This document shows positions 10,376-21,562 of a stretch of 64,000 nt of DNA, one piece after another. The stretch's first letter is position 1, and each line of letters begins with the position of its first letter. The position numbers and the translations under genes were made by a program. The stretch comes from Epiperipatus broadwayi (Eukaryota; Onychophora; Udeonychophora; Euonychophora; Peripatidae), in the NCBI GenBank assembly GCA_028023455.1, contig JAQFVV010006639.1, positions 318,001 to 382,000 on the forward strand, in the 5' to 3' direction. The notes beneath the pieces were generated by a model. It searched no databases and was not told the DNA's origin. It saw only the letters and a list, made by a program, of their open reading frames with translations.

Positions 10376-10440
10376 GTTATGTAAGCATTGTACAAAGAAT
10401 AAAGATTTTTATAAAAAAAACGGATTAATTAATTAAAAGC

Positions 10441-13400
10441 ATTATAAATTGCAGAAATACTTACAGTTGTTTATATATCCACTTTCAACTGTAATATTTT
10501 TTAATTTTGTTTTCAGATGAAGATAAGTATACCAATCATTGAAAGTATGTTTATGTTCTATAATGCTTAATAATAATATTTATTATCACTGTTCAATATT
10601 TTATTATTTTATTATTACAATAGATATTCTATAATAGATGTTATTTTTATTTATATAAATATCAGTTTTAGTGAAACCAATGTCTATCATCTAAGAAATA
10701 TAAACTTCCAAATTCTCTATTAATTTTAATACAAAAGTGTTCTTTATTCCACAAACGTATGGGTTTTGTAATGTGAGATATCACATCATATCATGTTCTA
10801 ATATTAAATAGTTTAACAGTCATATTTTAATGAAGAAACTGAGGCTCCCTTTATATTTAAATCTAAATACTAAATTTCAATATCGTTTTTGAAATATGTA
10901 ATCAAATTTAATCCTGAATTTTCATTAATTATTCAAACATATTATAGTATTTTTGTCATATTAAATCCTTATAAAAACGGTGTGTCTGATATTTAAGATA
11001 TGCGTTAATGGGAAATGAATGATAAGATATTCAAAGTAATGAATAAAAGATCAAATATTAGATTGGAATAAGATCTATAAAAAATGATGGGATTTGTTAT
11101 TTAGATTTAAAAATCAAGTGGGGTAACAGGCATTATAAAATGACAGTTAAATTATACAATATTAGAATGTACATTAATATTTTAAATCTCAAAGTTGCAA
11201 GAATAAGCAGACTTGGAAATATTTTTTGCACTAAAATAATTATTTATGTCCATGTACGTCTAATAAAATAAATAAATTCAAAAATTATATTTCTTATATA
11301 ATAAATCTTTAAAAAAAGAGGTTGCCTTGACAACGGTTTATAATTGTTGATTGTTATTGATATTGGGATTATCTAAGTGTTGATTGGTTTTTAATGAGTA
11401 AGTCTTATACATAAATATTATCAATTAAACATTATTTTAATTATGTCATCTATAAAAATTTAGAGCCTTATATATGACAGTTTTATGAAAAATCAACTTA
11501 TTTTTTGAAAAACTTATGTTTCTCTGTCAACCATGACATTGTTAACTTCTCAGGAGACAAGTTGAAGTTACATTAAACATAGCAATTTAATGTCAATTTA
11601 AATGCACTCGCACTGATCAATTTGATGTTAAAGTTTAAATGTGAATTTTCTTAGTGCTTTAACTAAAACCTTCTTTATATCAACTTGTGTTAATTGATAA
11701 AATAGAACTTACAACCAACTCATTTTTAAATAACCTTGCTTTAAACAAACATTTAAATATGTAAATATTAATTAAATAAATACTACTTAAATGTATAATG
11801 TACTATCATTTTAATTATACTCTCTATAAGCATTTAGTCTTAAATTTCTGCTAAAATTCATATTCAAAGTTTAATATTAATTTAAGAATTGTGTCTGTAT
11901 TCAAATAGAAATTGAGTTCTATGTTTGATGTGCTCTCAACTAATCTATCAAGCAGCTAATGAAGTCAGGTTTGATGGACTAAAATATATGTGCAAAAAAT
12001 TAGTTGACTTTTTATCAAATACTGCAATATACCAGTCCATAAATATATAAGTAACTGATTGATCACCATTTGGGTCAGAATAAAAAATATGAACCAACGA
12101 AGAACAATCCTAATTTAATAATGTCTGTGAATTGTAGCGTCATTTGTAACAGAATGAAAATAGTAAAGTCAACTAAAGTGAATATCAGTCAATAATTAAC
12201 AATCTAACACTTAAGTCAATAAAATAATGATAATAATCTTTGATATAACCTCATAAATTCGACAGCATTTAGAACGGACAGAAAACCAATCCAATCTTCA
12301 TTTTAAGCTATTCTAAAATATGAGCATTAGTTACAATAGGTTAAAGATAAAGTAATAAAACTAAATATCATTATTTTATAAATAATAATATATATCTATT
12401 AGATAAACCACTTATAATAAAATGAAAATAATGATAAAAAATGAGACACATATACTTTAATATTCCATATGAATCAAAATGCTATTTATAATAAGTCAAA
12501 CTTGTACTAAATATTAAACGTTATTTATATTCAAGCAAAATAATTCATGAAAGGATAAAATAATAGCTTTAATATACTCTACAAATTTAAAAACTATTTA
12601 TAACAAAATAAGAGTTATAAAGATAAAACAAAGACTTTGGCATAACTACAATTTAAATATCAATGATATCTAAATAAATATAATTCAATATTTGAACTCT
12701 AATTATAACTAAATAAAATTAAAATAATGCTAATTCAGCTTTATATCAATATTGCCTCATTAAATAAATCAAACAATAAGATCGAATAGTAAATAATAAT
12801 TCCAAGGTTTTATTACTTATGAATTTATGCAATTTACTCTATCCTTAACAGGTATATAAAACATTCTCTTCAAGAATCCTATACATTCATATTATTAAAT
12901 CGTAAATAAAAAAAATACTTTATATTAAAGTCTAATATAATACAAAATCAATTAATCTATTTATATCTCTGTACTTTCACCAACTGTCAATACAACCTTT
13001 TAGATAACCCTGAAAATTTACACTATTCAATCATAATAATATGAAATTAATGATGGTTTCCCATTTGATGTTTATTCAAGTATGATTAGCAAATCATAAC
13101 AATTATTCTTCATTAGAACTAAATTACTAAATTTTAAATTATAATTATCAGTATGTATAAAATATTATTAATGCTTTATTAGAATCAAATGTAAATATAA
13201 AACCTAGTATTTCAATTAAATTTACAATTTACACCAGCTAACTTTTAAATGTAGTTAAAGCAAATCACTATAATTTGTAACAGAATAAAATATATTATTA
13301 CCAATTCTATAATTGGATAAAATTACAATATTTATGATTAAACACTAACTTAATATATTATGCTTCCAATCAATAATAGTTTTATTATAATTTGCAACTT

Positions 13401-13821
13401 TAATAATTATCAAGTCAATTCAGATAAAAAAATTACCCTAATATAACTGTTACCTATAATAACTAAATAATTATAATAAACTTCTAATTACTTATTAAAT
13501 ATTTACAAATACCAAATCAATTAATTTATTACTATATAAAATCTACACTTGGTCAGATAATAAAAATATTCAATTCACTCTAAACAAACTGATATACAAT
13601 CGTACTTACTTACCAGTCCAATGTTTTTACATCTGAACTGTTTTGTAACTACTTATAATGAATTATGTGGTATGAGTCAATACATGAATGGTATCTTATC
13701 AAAATATTAACCAATAAATTTGAATTGTAAAATTGAATAGCAACCAAGCCAGTTTACTTGTTTTAAATTAATTCAAGATTTATTAACAAATGGATAAAAA
13801 TATTATATATATATATATATT
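10441..13821. other. Very AT-rich stretch without recognisable genes
   Basis: Long A/T-dominated sequence with stops in all frames. The only repeat I place is at 11317-11397. No tRNA, no transposase blocks and no long tandem repeats were seen. Confidence 0.6.
11317..11397. repeat. Partial copy of the small foldback seen at 63.4-63.6 kb
   Basis: GTTGCCTTGACAACGGTTTA, then GATATTGGGATTATCT, GTGTTGATTGGTTTTTAATG. The same blocks in the same order lie at 63466-63556 (GTTGCCTTGCCAACAG, GATATTGGGATTGTCT, GTGTTAACTGGTTTTAATG). The left arm is missing here. Confidence 0.6.
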
Positions 13822-13875
13822 ATAATTTAAATGTTTATGGTTTATATATATATAAACCATAAACATTTAAATTAT
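13822..13875. repeat. Perfect 54-bp palindrome
   Basis: Two 27-base arms with no spacer. The left arm begins ATAATTTAAATGTTTATGGT and the right arm is its exact reverse complement. A (TA)n run precedes it. It could extrude as a cruciform. Origin unknown. Confidence 0.9.
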
Positions 13876-15604
13876 ATAAATATACTACAATTGTGTCTTA
13901 TGCAATAGGTTCTCAATTGAAATTGATTTTTTTAATTAAATAGGTAATTGTACATCAAACTTCACCTATCAAATGCTGAATATAAAATGTATATTTATAT
14001 AACACAAACATGTAATACAGATTCACCTTTTAAAATGTAAGAGACTCAAAAACATTCTTAATCTTTATATAAAAAATAGTTAATTGAAATAAAAATATAC
14101 TAAAGATAAATCTACTCTTTCATCCATGTTATTTCAGGAAAATAAAATAAAAATAAATACTTGAAATTAATATATAATTAATGAATAAGGAGATAAATAT
14201 TTTAAAATTAAAATCATTTTTATTAACTTACAAAATATAAATTTGAATTTAAAAACATAATTCTCTTATATTTTAAGCATGTAAGATAAATCTCAACATA
14301 ACTTAAATTATATTAATGTTTATATAAATAAACACTATATAGTTATATATACCAAATAATAATAATAATAATAATATATTAGCAAGTGACCTGATTCATT
14401 GTCATTTAATGTGATATATCTAAAATAGTACAATAGTTTTAAGGACTTTCTTGATCCATGATCTAATGATATTTTGTTATTCAAGAAAAATAGAAAGATC
14501 ACAAAAGCTATTGGATTTAGAGCATATTTTATTATTTGTATATTTTCTAAATATTCAAACTATTCTCTTATCTAGCAGATGTAATGATTAATATAACATT
14601 TAAAGTGTATGAACACTATTTTATAACCATAATAATGCAATATAGTATTCTTTTCTTTACATGTATCTAATTCATAAAATATTATAAATGAATAGATGCT
14701 AATTTCATTCATGATGATGCAATGGAAAGTAAACCAATCTATATTTTGCATATAAATAATTCATCAATCTTATAAAATCATATCAGCAGGTAAATATATT
14801 TTTTGTTTACGCTTTTATATTGTTAGCATTTATATCTCATCCTTGAAGAGTAGGTAATATCCATTTTTAAAGCAAAAGAATATTCTGATGGTTTTTTAAA
14901 ATGCTATGAATTATTTTTATTCTTCAACAAATTATTGCCTCTACATATTTCTGGTAAATCTGTCCAGTACAGTTGATGGTTATATACTTTTATAAATAAA
15001 AAATTATATAAAAGAACTTAGGTCCACTTCTATTGAAAGCAAAATATGAGAGAGAGAGAGAGAGAGAATCTAAAATGTTTAGTCCTACTATATTTTTTTT
15101 AATTGATGTCAGAGAAACTATAACAATGCCCTGCATTAAAATTTTGGTTAATTTCATTCAGTGTCACATAAATAAAAATCTTATTACCCAATAATAATAA
15201 CAAATAAAAATAAATATTTTCTAATTTATTATACATATAATATACAACACTTACATCTTAAAATACTAATAGTATTCTTTCACTGTAATATAAACTAAAG
15301 AATTTAGACTAAATTCTTTTTACAGTACAATGGAAACATGTCTTTACACATATTTTCCAACACAATATTATATAATAAATTAGCAAACATACTTCAGACA
15401 TTAAATAATTAGGTGTATTATTTACACTATAATTAATGATAAACATTTTTTTCAATATTATGTTATCATAGCATCATATTCCATTGCTCCCTAGGTTAAT
15501 GTATTCACTATTAAAATCAAACAAATTTTTTTCTTTTTTTTACAACTAACATTTTACCAGATATATTGACATCAATTTCAAATTTTAGTAGGTACAATAT
15601 ATAT
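13876..15604. other. AT-rich sequence, short microsatellites only
   Basis: Contains (AAT)n near 14357-14376 and (GA)n at 15049-15066. Nothing else recognised. Confidence 0.6.
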
Positions 15605-15638
15605 ATATAATAAAAACACAGAATTACTTCTATAAAAC

Positions 15639-15682
15639 TGCTTTAATATTTTAACCAGCAGACTGGTTTTCATCAGAAAGCA
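15639..15682 (-). ncRNA. Hammerhead-like motif, element C left arm (damaged)
   Basis: Reverse-strand counterpart of 16091-16134. CUGAUGA and the stems are kept, but GGUUGAAA is changed to GGUUAAAA, which loses G12. Confidence 0.45.
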
Positions 15683-16090
15683 AAATGGCTACTTACAGAA
15701 ATTAAGCGCTAAAATATTACAGACAGTTATATAAAAAGTATATGTGTATAAGATATATATATATGTATATAGTAAAATACATATAGTAGAATATATATAT
15801 ATATATACAGTTTTTTTGGTGTGTACATATATAATAATATATTTTTATTATTTTTTTATTGTTTTTGATATATTTTAATATATGATAATAATATGTGTAT
15901 CATTTTAGTTTTTTAAAATAAGTTTTTTGTGAATTAATTTTTTTAGTATTTTTTATACAACGTTTTGTAAATATATATATATATATTATGCAAAGTTTTT
16001 AAATATTTTTAGCCTATAGGAATTAGTTTTGTTATCTGATACGTAACTGTCTGTAATATTTTAGAGCTTAATTTCTGTAAGTAGCCATTT

Positions 16091-16134
16091 TGCTTTCTGA
16101 TGAAAACCAGTCTGCTGGTTGAAATATTAAAGCA
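16091..16134 (+). ncRNA. Hammerhead-like motif, element C right arm
   Basis: Stem I UGCUUU (16091-16096) pairs with AAAGCA (16129-16134). CUGAUGA is at 16097-16103, one extra A at 16104, stem II AACCAG-UCUG-CUGGUU at 16105-16120, GAAA at 16121-16124. A minimal stem III follows (A15.1-U16.1 closing UA) with U17 at 16128. All conserved core bases are present. The unpaired extra A before stem II is non-canonical, so activity is uncertain. Confidence 0.5.
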
Positions 16135-16280
16135 GTTTTATAAAAGTAATTCTGTGTTTTTATTATGTTTTTGTTTTTCCTTTAGTTAGTTTGTATATTT
16201 ATTATTTTCATATATATATATATATATATAAATAAATATTAGAAAATACAGTACTTAAAAGTTTATAAAAATATATCTAT

Positions 16281-16333
16281 AACAGTCACTTAGAAGCGCT
16301 TTCAACTAACTTTGTAGTTTTTGTCAACTAATA
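16281..16333 (-). ncRNA. Hammerhead-like motif with U3-A8 in PLE-1a terminal repeat
   Basis: Reverse strand: stem I UUAG/CUAA; core UUGACAA in place of CUGANGA (C3 to U with G8 to A, which keeps a Watson-Crick 3-8 pair); one extra A; stem II AACUA-CAAAGU-UAGUU; GAAA; short stem III AG..CU; U17. The copy at 18588-18635 keeps the same core and the same pairing with different bases. Confidence 0.45.
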
Positions 16334-16383
16334 CTTTTAAAATGTCAACTTTCCCATAATTCTGTGATCTTAACATTTGCTGC

Positions 16384-16734
16384 TTGCCTACAGTTGCCCA
16401 AATATGTAATTTTGTTATATCTACATATAAAAAAAATATTATGAAAAAGGAATATTATCAGGAAAATATTACTTTATACAATCAATATGTTGATGATGTT
16501 TTTGTTTGTGGAAATCCAAATGCTATTAATAATTTGTTTAATGAATTAAATAATATAAAGGGCTTAAAATGGATTAAAACAGATGAAAATTCAATGTGTG
16601 TTCAATTTTTAGATCTCAAGATAACTAGAAACAAAGATAAACTGGATTACTATATGACTCTGAAACCAATACCAAAACAGAATATATTCCATATGAATAA
16701 AACGTACAAATGTCACATAAAATTGCAGGTTTGA
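16384..16734 (+). pseudogene. PLE-1a RT fragment (motif C to thumb)
   Basis: The frame contains NQYVDDVFVCGNPNAINNLF: YVDD is the RT catalytic motif C (residues 36-39). VQFLDLKITRNKDKLDYY follows (the FLDL block found after motif C in PLE and telomerase-type RTs). Motifs A and B are missing because the element is truncated; residues before about 19 come from the joined inverted terminal repeat. The frame shifts near 16710 into the next fragment (MSHKIAGLKSFLFRNDNLCK). It cannot encode a working RT. Confidence 0.8.
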
Positions 16735-17221
16735 AGTCCTTCTTATTTAGAAATGATAATCTTTGTAAATATGCATCAGATAAAACTCAAAATATTGAAA
16801 TTTATTATAATGAATTGTTAAACATTGGATATAATTATGATTGTGTTTATTATACTGTTAAAAATTTTAATTCTAAATATAAAAATAATATTAATAATAA
16901 TGTTAATTCTTCTGATGAAAAATTTTGGATATCAATACCATATATTTCAAATCAACAGGCAAGTTTCATTAAGAAAAATTATGAAGGTATATGTGATATT
17001 GCATTTTATGCACCACATAGACTTTATTAAACAAATAAAAATTGTGTCATTTACAAATGGATGTGTAGGTGTGGCAGTGGATATATAGGTGAATCGAGGT
17101 GCACATTGGATTGTGTCATTTACAAATGGACTTGTAGGTGTGGCAGTGTATATATAGGTGAATCAAGGTGCACATTGGAAAAAAGAACAAAAGAGCACTT
17201 CTTATTATTAAAAAGGGTTTA
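16710..17221 (+). pseudogene. PLE-1a linker and GIY-YIG endonuclease with internal duplication
   Basis: PLE GIY-YIG domains nick target DNA for insertion. The frame reads KFWISIPYISNQQASFIKK, then CDIAFYAPHRL, then a stop at 17028-17030. The nuclease follows: CVIYKWMCRCGSGYIGES, with the GIY equivalent CVIYK and the YIG box intact. A 69-bp unit (17041-17109) is tandemly repeated in frame (17110-17178), giving a second CVIYKWTCRCGSVYIGES, then RCTLEKRTKEHFLLLK with the usual Arg and His. The minus-strand copy has a single unit. The stop and deletion before the domain show decay. Confidence 0.8.
17041..17178 (+). repeat. In-frame 2 x 69 bp duplication of the GIY-YIG core
   Basis: Units 17041-17109 and 17110-17178 differ at only a few positions (for example GGATGTGT against GGACTTGT, and GGATATAT against GTATATAT). 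Each encodes 23 residues covering both GIY and YIG strands. Confidence 0.9.
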
Positions 17222-17324
17222 AAATACAAAACAAAATTATAAAAATAATGATAATTTATCAGCTTCTGTGTTTTATAACCATAATAAATCATGTATATAC
17301 GGTTTTGATTTTATTTATAGTAAT

Positions 17325-18133
17325 ATTAGTGATTAAGCAAATGCACATGTGCTTTAAAGGTAAATTATAAATGAATACTCAATTTTTCCAGACATGAGAT
17401 ATAGTATTTTAGAAAGAATGGAATTAATCACCCATTCTTTTGACCCAAATGTTTTTGTATGGGCAAATCTTAAGTGTGTGGAAATAAGAGTGTGAATGAC
17501 GGTTCGTAAATTGTAAAGATTTCACAAGTGTCATTCGTTCAAACATAACAAATATAACTTAAAGTGATCATGTAACACCTTCACGCTCTTATTTCCACAC
17601 ACTTAAGATTTGCTCATACATAAATGTTTGGGTCAAAAGAATGGGTGATTCATTGCATTCTTTCTAAAATACTATATCTCATATCTGGAAAAATTGAGTA
17701 TTCATTTATAATTTATGTTTAAAATGCATGTGCACATGGCTTAATCACTAATATTATTATTACAAAAAAAATATAACACTATATAAAATAATATCTCATT
17801 ATATATGTTTAATTTCAACTAAAGAATGACGGTTTGTAAATTGTAAAGATTTCACAAGTGTCATTCGTTCAAACATAACAAATGTAATTTAAAGTGATTG
17901 TGTAACACCTTCACACTCTTATTTCCACACACTTAAGATTTACCCTTACATAAACCTTTGGGTCAAAAGAATGGGTGATTCATTGCATTCTTCCTAAAAT
18001 ACTATATCTCGTATCTGGAAAAATTGAGTATTCATTTATAATTTATCTTTAAAGCGCATGTGCATTGGCTTAATCACTAATATTACTATTACATAAAAAA
18101 CATAGTGCTATATAAAATAATATCTCATTTTAA
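17325..18133. mobile_element. 809-bp inverted-repeat element inserted in PLE-1a
   Basis: TTATAGTAAT lies at 17315-17324 and 18134-18143, flanking the insert as a probable 10-bp target duplication. The C-terminal PLE reading (SASVFYNHNKSCIYGFDF) resumes after it. The insert starts ATTAGTGATTAAGC. The left arm 17325-17495 pairs with 17577-17754 (GCTTAATCACTAAT end) around a loop beginning GAATGACGG. A 330-bp block (loop, right arm and tail) is then repeated at 17824-18133. No coding capacity, so it is non-autonomous; its mobilising family is unknown. Confidence 0.7.
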
Positions 18134-18313
18134 TTATAGTAATGTAAAAACATTGGAAACTGAAAGAAATAATAATAAAAGAAAAATTAAAGAAGCGATG
18201 TTAATATATAAATACAAGCAAAATTTAATTAATAGGCAAGCAGCAAATGTTAAGATCATGGAATTATGAGAAAGTTGACATCATGGAATTATGGGAAAGC
18301 TGACATTTTAAAA

Positions 18314-18365
18314 GTATTAGTAGGCAAAAACAACAAAGTTAGTTGAAAGCACTTCTAAGTGATGG
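18314..18365 (+). ncRNA. Decayed hammerhead-like motif in PLE-1a right terminal repeat
   Basis: Right-arm partner of 16281-16333. UUAG...CUAA and UAGUU-GAAAGC are kept, but the core reads UAGGCAA and the stem II 5' side AACAA no longer pairs fully. Confidence 0.35.
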
Positions 18366-18459
18366 TTATAGACATATTTGTATAAACTTTTAAGTACTGT
18401 ATTTTTTAATATTTATTATTATTTTGAAGAAATACAAACATCGATTTGTAATATATGTA

Positions 18460-18460
<1 letters not shown>

Positions 18461-18502
<42 letters not shown>
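18461..18502. repeat. (ATT)n microsatellite
   Basis: Fourteen ATT units, placed between the two opposed PLE-1 copies and flanked by inverted TACAAACATCGA sequences. Confidence 0.95.
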
Positions 18503-18503
<1 letters not shown>

Positions 18504-18587
18504 GATGTTTGTATTTTTAAAGCAATATATGTAATTATATAACTGAATATTTGTAAATACAGTAACTAAATAATTAAAAAATTTTAT

Positions 18588-18635
18588 CCACTTAGGAGCA
18601 CTTTTGATTATCCCAGTAATCTTTGTCAACTAAAG
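18588..18635 (-). ncRNA. Hammerhead-like motif with U3-A8 in PLE-1b
   Basis: Stem I UUUAG/CUAAG; core UUGACAA; extra A; stem II GAUUA-CUGGGA-UAAUC (5 bp, different bases from PLE-1a but still paired); then AAAAGUGCUCC, where G12 is lost; C17. The covariation of stem II between copies supports a conserved RNA fold. Confidence 0.45.
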
Positions 18636-18644
18636 CGTTGAAGG

Positions 18645-18860
18645 CTAACTTTCCCACAATTCCATGACCTTAACGTTTGCTACTTGGCTGTTAATTAACT
18701 CATGTTTATATTTGTATATTAGCATAGCTTTCTTTATTTTCCTTTTATTGTTATTTTTTTTAATTTGCAATATTTTTACAGTATTAAAATTGAAGTCAAA
18801 ACCATAAATACATGATTTATTATGGTCGTAAAAAACAGATGCTGAAATATTATTATCCAC
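18645..18860 (-). pseudogene. PLE-1b C-terminal tail
   Basis: The reading DNNISASVFYDHNKSCIYGF then KRKIKKAMLIYKYKHELINS matches the PLE-1a tail, which is split by the 809-bp insertion. It comes directly after the GIY-YIG fragment, one frame off. The block resembles the terminal H...hx.hh.E-type tail of PLE proteins. Confidence 0.65.
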
Positions 18861-18887
18861 TATGCAATTTTGTTTCGATTTCTGAAC

Positions 18888-19286
18888 TCATTTTAATAAT
18901 AGCAATTGTTCTTTAGTTCTTTTTTCCAACATATATCTAGATTCACCTATATATCCACTGCCACACCTACATATCCATTTATAAATGACACAATTTTTAT
19001 TTATAAATGAGGTTTTATCTTTGGAGTTATTTATTAATTTGTTTAATATAGGAGGTGTGTAAAATGCAATATCACATATACCTTTATAATTTTTTCTTAT
19101 AAAATTTACTTGATCATTTGAAATATATGGGATTGATATCCATATTTTTTTATTAGCATGAGAATCAATATTATTACAATTTTTATTCTTATATAAGAAT
19201 AAAAATTTCAAAACCAATGAAATGAGGTTCCAAATGACAGATCTATGCTGATATTCATAATTGAGATATGCCTTTTTGCATTGCAC
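18888..19286 (-). pseudogene. PLE-1b linker + GIY-YIG endonuclease (132 codons open)
   Basis: Blocks in order are KKIWISIPYISNDQVNFI (residues 46-63), CDIAFYTPPILNKLINN (71-87) and NKNCVIYKWICRCGSGYIGE (about 97-116), with GIY-equivalent VIYK and an intact YIG. ESRYMLEKRTKEQLLLLK ends the frame; the usual RTKEH His is Gln here. It keeps the 13-residue stretch before the domain that PLE-1a has lost and has only one nuclease core. The C-terminal tail follows in another frame. Confidence 0.8.
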
Positions 19287-19290
19287 ACAG

Positions 19291-21562
19291 GTAAAAATAC
19301 AAATTTTGATGTTTGGTCAGTGTCTGTTTACTCATGATATGTTGTTAGTAGTTTTACAGTATTCAGAAAGAAAGTGCTATATTGTGTGACTAAAAAAATA
19401 TTATGAAATATTTTTGACTGAATGAATTAGTAATTGGACCCCCAGAAAAAGTACTTACACATGCTGCTTTAAATCAACTAAAGTCATGATAAGCAATGCA
19501 CCTGTTCAAACTCCACCTCAGATTTTTTTTAGGAAAGTTGATTGACATTCTAGATCTACCAATATCTTCTTGTGTTGATGCTGTGACTTTGTGATCAAAA
19601 GATGATGACTTATGTATAATCATAATGGGTAAGTATATCTGCATTTTTAATTATATATTTATTCTTCTACTTCATGATTACAACATTTAATTATTGGTAA
19701 GCAATAATGTTATAGTTATTATTTGATTTTATATTTTAGGTGGATTGTACTTAACAATGAATTTTTTTACATAATATTAAAAGTAAACATAATAAAATAA
19801 GCGTTATTATAATTAATATTTTATATGACACTAAATCTAGGCTTTTTTTCTGTTTAGCTACATATGTGTTGTATCTAAGCTATTTACATCCTGAAGATTA
19901 TTTTAAATTTTCATATTCAATTCTACCATTTTGTTTTCATTGATGATACACAGACATCTACAAAAAAAAAATAATTAAGAAGGTTCTGCAGAAAATAAAT
20001 ATATCAATATCTATTTTTTGATGAAATAAATTGTAAGAAATGTTATATATCATTTTATTAAAAATTTTGTAAGCAATGTAATGAATCTGATAATTTAAAT
20101 TTATTTATTAAAATTTAGAATTTGTAAACAAACATAACCAATAATTTTTAGAAATATTAAAATCTTATTTTTTTTACTATTTTGAATGTATAATGCTTAT
20201 ACTTTATTAGCTTTATTGTATTCTTTGGTATTTTTGCATAGTGCAACTAAAATAATCACAAAAGTTGTGTTTTAAACTAACATCTCCATAAATTCAATAT
20301 AGCTTCTGTGAAGTCAAAATATTAAGCCTTATCTTTATAAGAATTTAATCTTTTAAGGAAAGATTAATAACTTTTAGATATTCTTTATTTATTATATAAA
20401 TTAGGATGATATAGAATATAAATAGCTTTAATGCAAACGATGGTTTTGCATAATATAGGTAATAATATCCTATATCATGAACTCATGAAAATTATGGTGC
20501 GTGTCTGTCAAGCTTATAATCTGAATTCAAATCCATATCAAGTAAAATATTAAATTTGTTTAGGCTCTATTTAGGCTTATGATTATTTATTTTTTAATAG
20601 CAATCCTATAATCAATGTAGTTAACAATTTGGTATCGGTTAGTAAAAAGATGTTTAATCTTTTCTGCCTAAAGAATAAAACGAAGACAGAAAACTGCTTA
20701 AACACTAACCATTTAGCAAACCTGGTGAATAATGTTTTCAACGTCAATGTTTTTATTTGACAGATTGTTAGTAAAATCTTTACCTACCGTGAAATATTAA
20801 AAATTTGTTTTATTTTACCTACCATATGTATTCCTGCTATTTTATATTGTGCCTTATGAATGTATAATAAATGAAAAATCAAAATAATGCTTAAAATTGA
20901 AAAATTATAACAGCGTTTTAAAGGTAAAATTAGCCAATTTAAATAAATAAAAATAAAAGAAGTGTAACAATCTTCTGTTTAATTTGCCATAAATATTAGT
21001 GTCAAAATATTTACTCTTTATTCTAAATAGCTCACAACATTGTATTTAGACTTAATGATGTTTACTATTTAATAATTTTATTGCTACCCGCATATACGGA
21101 GCAGGTTTTTCTCGAAAACATGTTTGTTTTATATTTTGCATAAAATAAAACAACCATTTATTTAATTTATTTTTCTATTGAAGTTATGCTTAAATTGCTA
21201 AGACTGTAGGACAAAAGGAAAAAAAACTTCGTGCTTACAAAAAAGAAAAAATCCTTTCAAAAATGGACAAACTTAAAAGCGTGGAATTATTTATTTAAAG
21301 AACGCTATCTTCCCTGTTCAAGTTTAATGGGTTTATATAAACCAACAATTAAAAAAAAAAAAAGGCTTAAATTATATGTCTTATTATAAATCCCTACATT
21401 CTTAATGCAAATATTATTCTATTATGAAAATACTTTATACGTTTTTCAAAATGTTTAGAAAATAAAATACAAACCGCTTTATTTTAGACCACCCTGACAA
21501 AATTTAACTTAAAATTATATATTAATAGAAAAACTGATGGTTTTAACCTAATCTAATTATAT
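19291..21562. other. AT-rich sequence without recognised features
   Basis: Short open frames only. No repeats matching other parts of the window were seen. Confidence 0.55.

Larger units (their letters stand above)
9350..10440 (-). mobile_element. PLE-2: N-terminal fragment between inverted terminal repeats
   Basis: Inverted copies of one terminal repeat lie at 9371-9510 and 10266-10434 (AAAAATCTTTATTCTTTGTA against TACAAAGAATAAAGATTTTT, plus the hammerhead-like region and GGAAGGTGGAAGATAAAGGA). A direct copy of the outer part (TCTTAATTTGTTCC through TTAATTAATTAA) recurs at 10212-10260. The reverse strand between 9960 and 9463 encodes a Lys/Glu-rich N-terminal PLE-like segment. The element is interrupted by an RZ-A foldback with a 13-bp target duplication at 9983-10096. 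Inverted terminal repeats with a truncated body are typical of PLE insertions. Confidence 0.6.
15610..16170. mobile_element. Foldback element C with hammerhead-like arms
   Basis: Inverted arms of about 130 bp lie at 15610-15740 and 16040-16166. They share AAAAACACAGAATTACTT, AAACTGCTTTAATATTTTAACCAGCAGACT and CAAAATGGCTACTTACAGAA (given here in pieces). The spacer is mostly TA/T-rich. Each arm carries the CUGAUGA...GAAA motif described separately. A further fragment of the same family is at 37152-37205. The T-rich tail with TTTTTATTATG resembles the terminal repeats of the PLE families here, so it may be a paired PLE terminal repeat without body. Confidence 0.65.
16230..18410 (+). mobile_element. 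PLE-1a: Penelope-like element with inverted terminal repeats
   Basis: The left terminal repeat (about 16230-16393) is the inverted copy of the right one (about 18230-18405): CAGTACTTAAAAGTTTATAA against TTATAAACTTTTAAGTACTG, plus GTAGGCAAGCAGCAAATGTT and the hammerhead-like block. Between them lies a 5'-truncated protein-coding body, starting just upstream of RT motif C and running through the GIY-YIG nuclease to a short C-terminal tail. The tail is split by an 809-bp insertion at 17325-18133. Joining of an inverted terminal repeat straight to a truncated body is a known PLE insertion structure. A diverged second copy follows in opposite orientation at 18.57-19.29 kb. Confidence 0.8.
18570..19290 (-). 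mobile_element. PLE-1b: second, opposed PLE copy
   Basis: Reverse strand, 5'-truncated upstream of the linker. It holds the linker and GIY-YIG (19286-18888), the C-terminal tail (18860-18645) and a 3' terminal repeat with the U3-A8 hammerhead-like motif (18635-18588). Sequence divergence from PLE-1a is considerable. There are one frameshift and one stop between the domain and tail. Confidence 0.75.
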
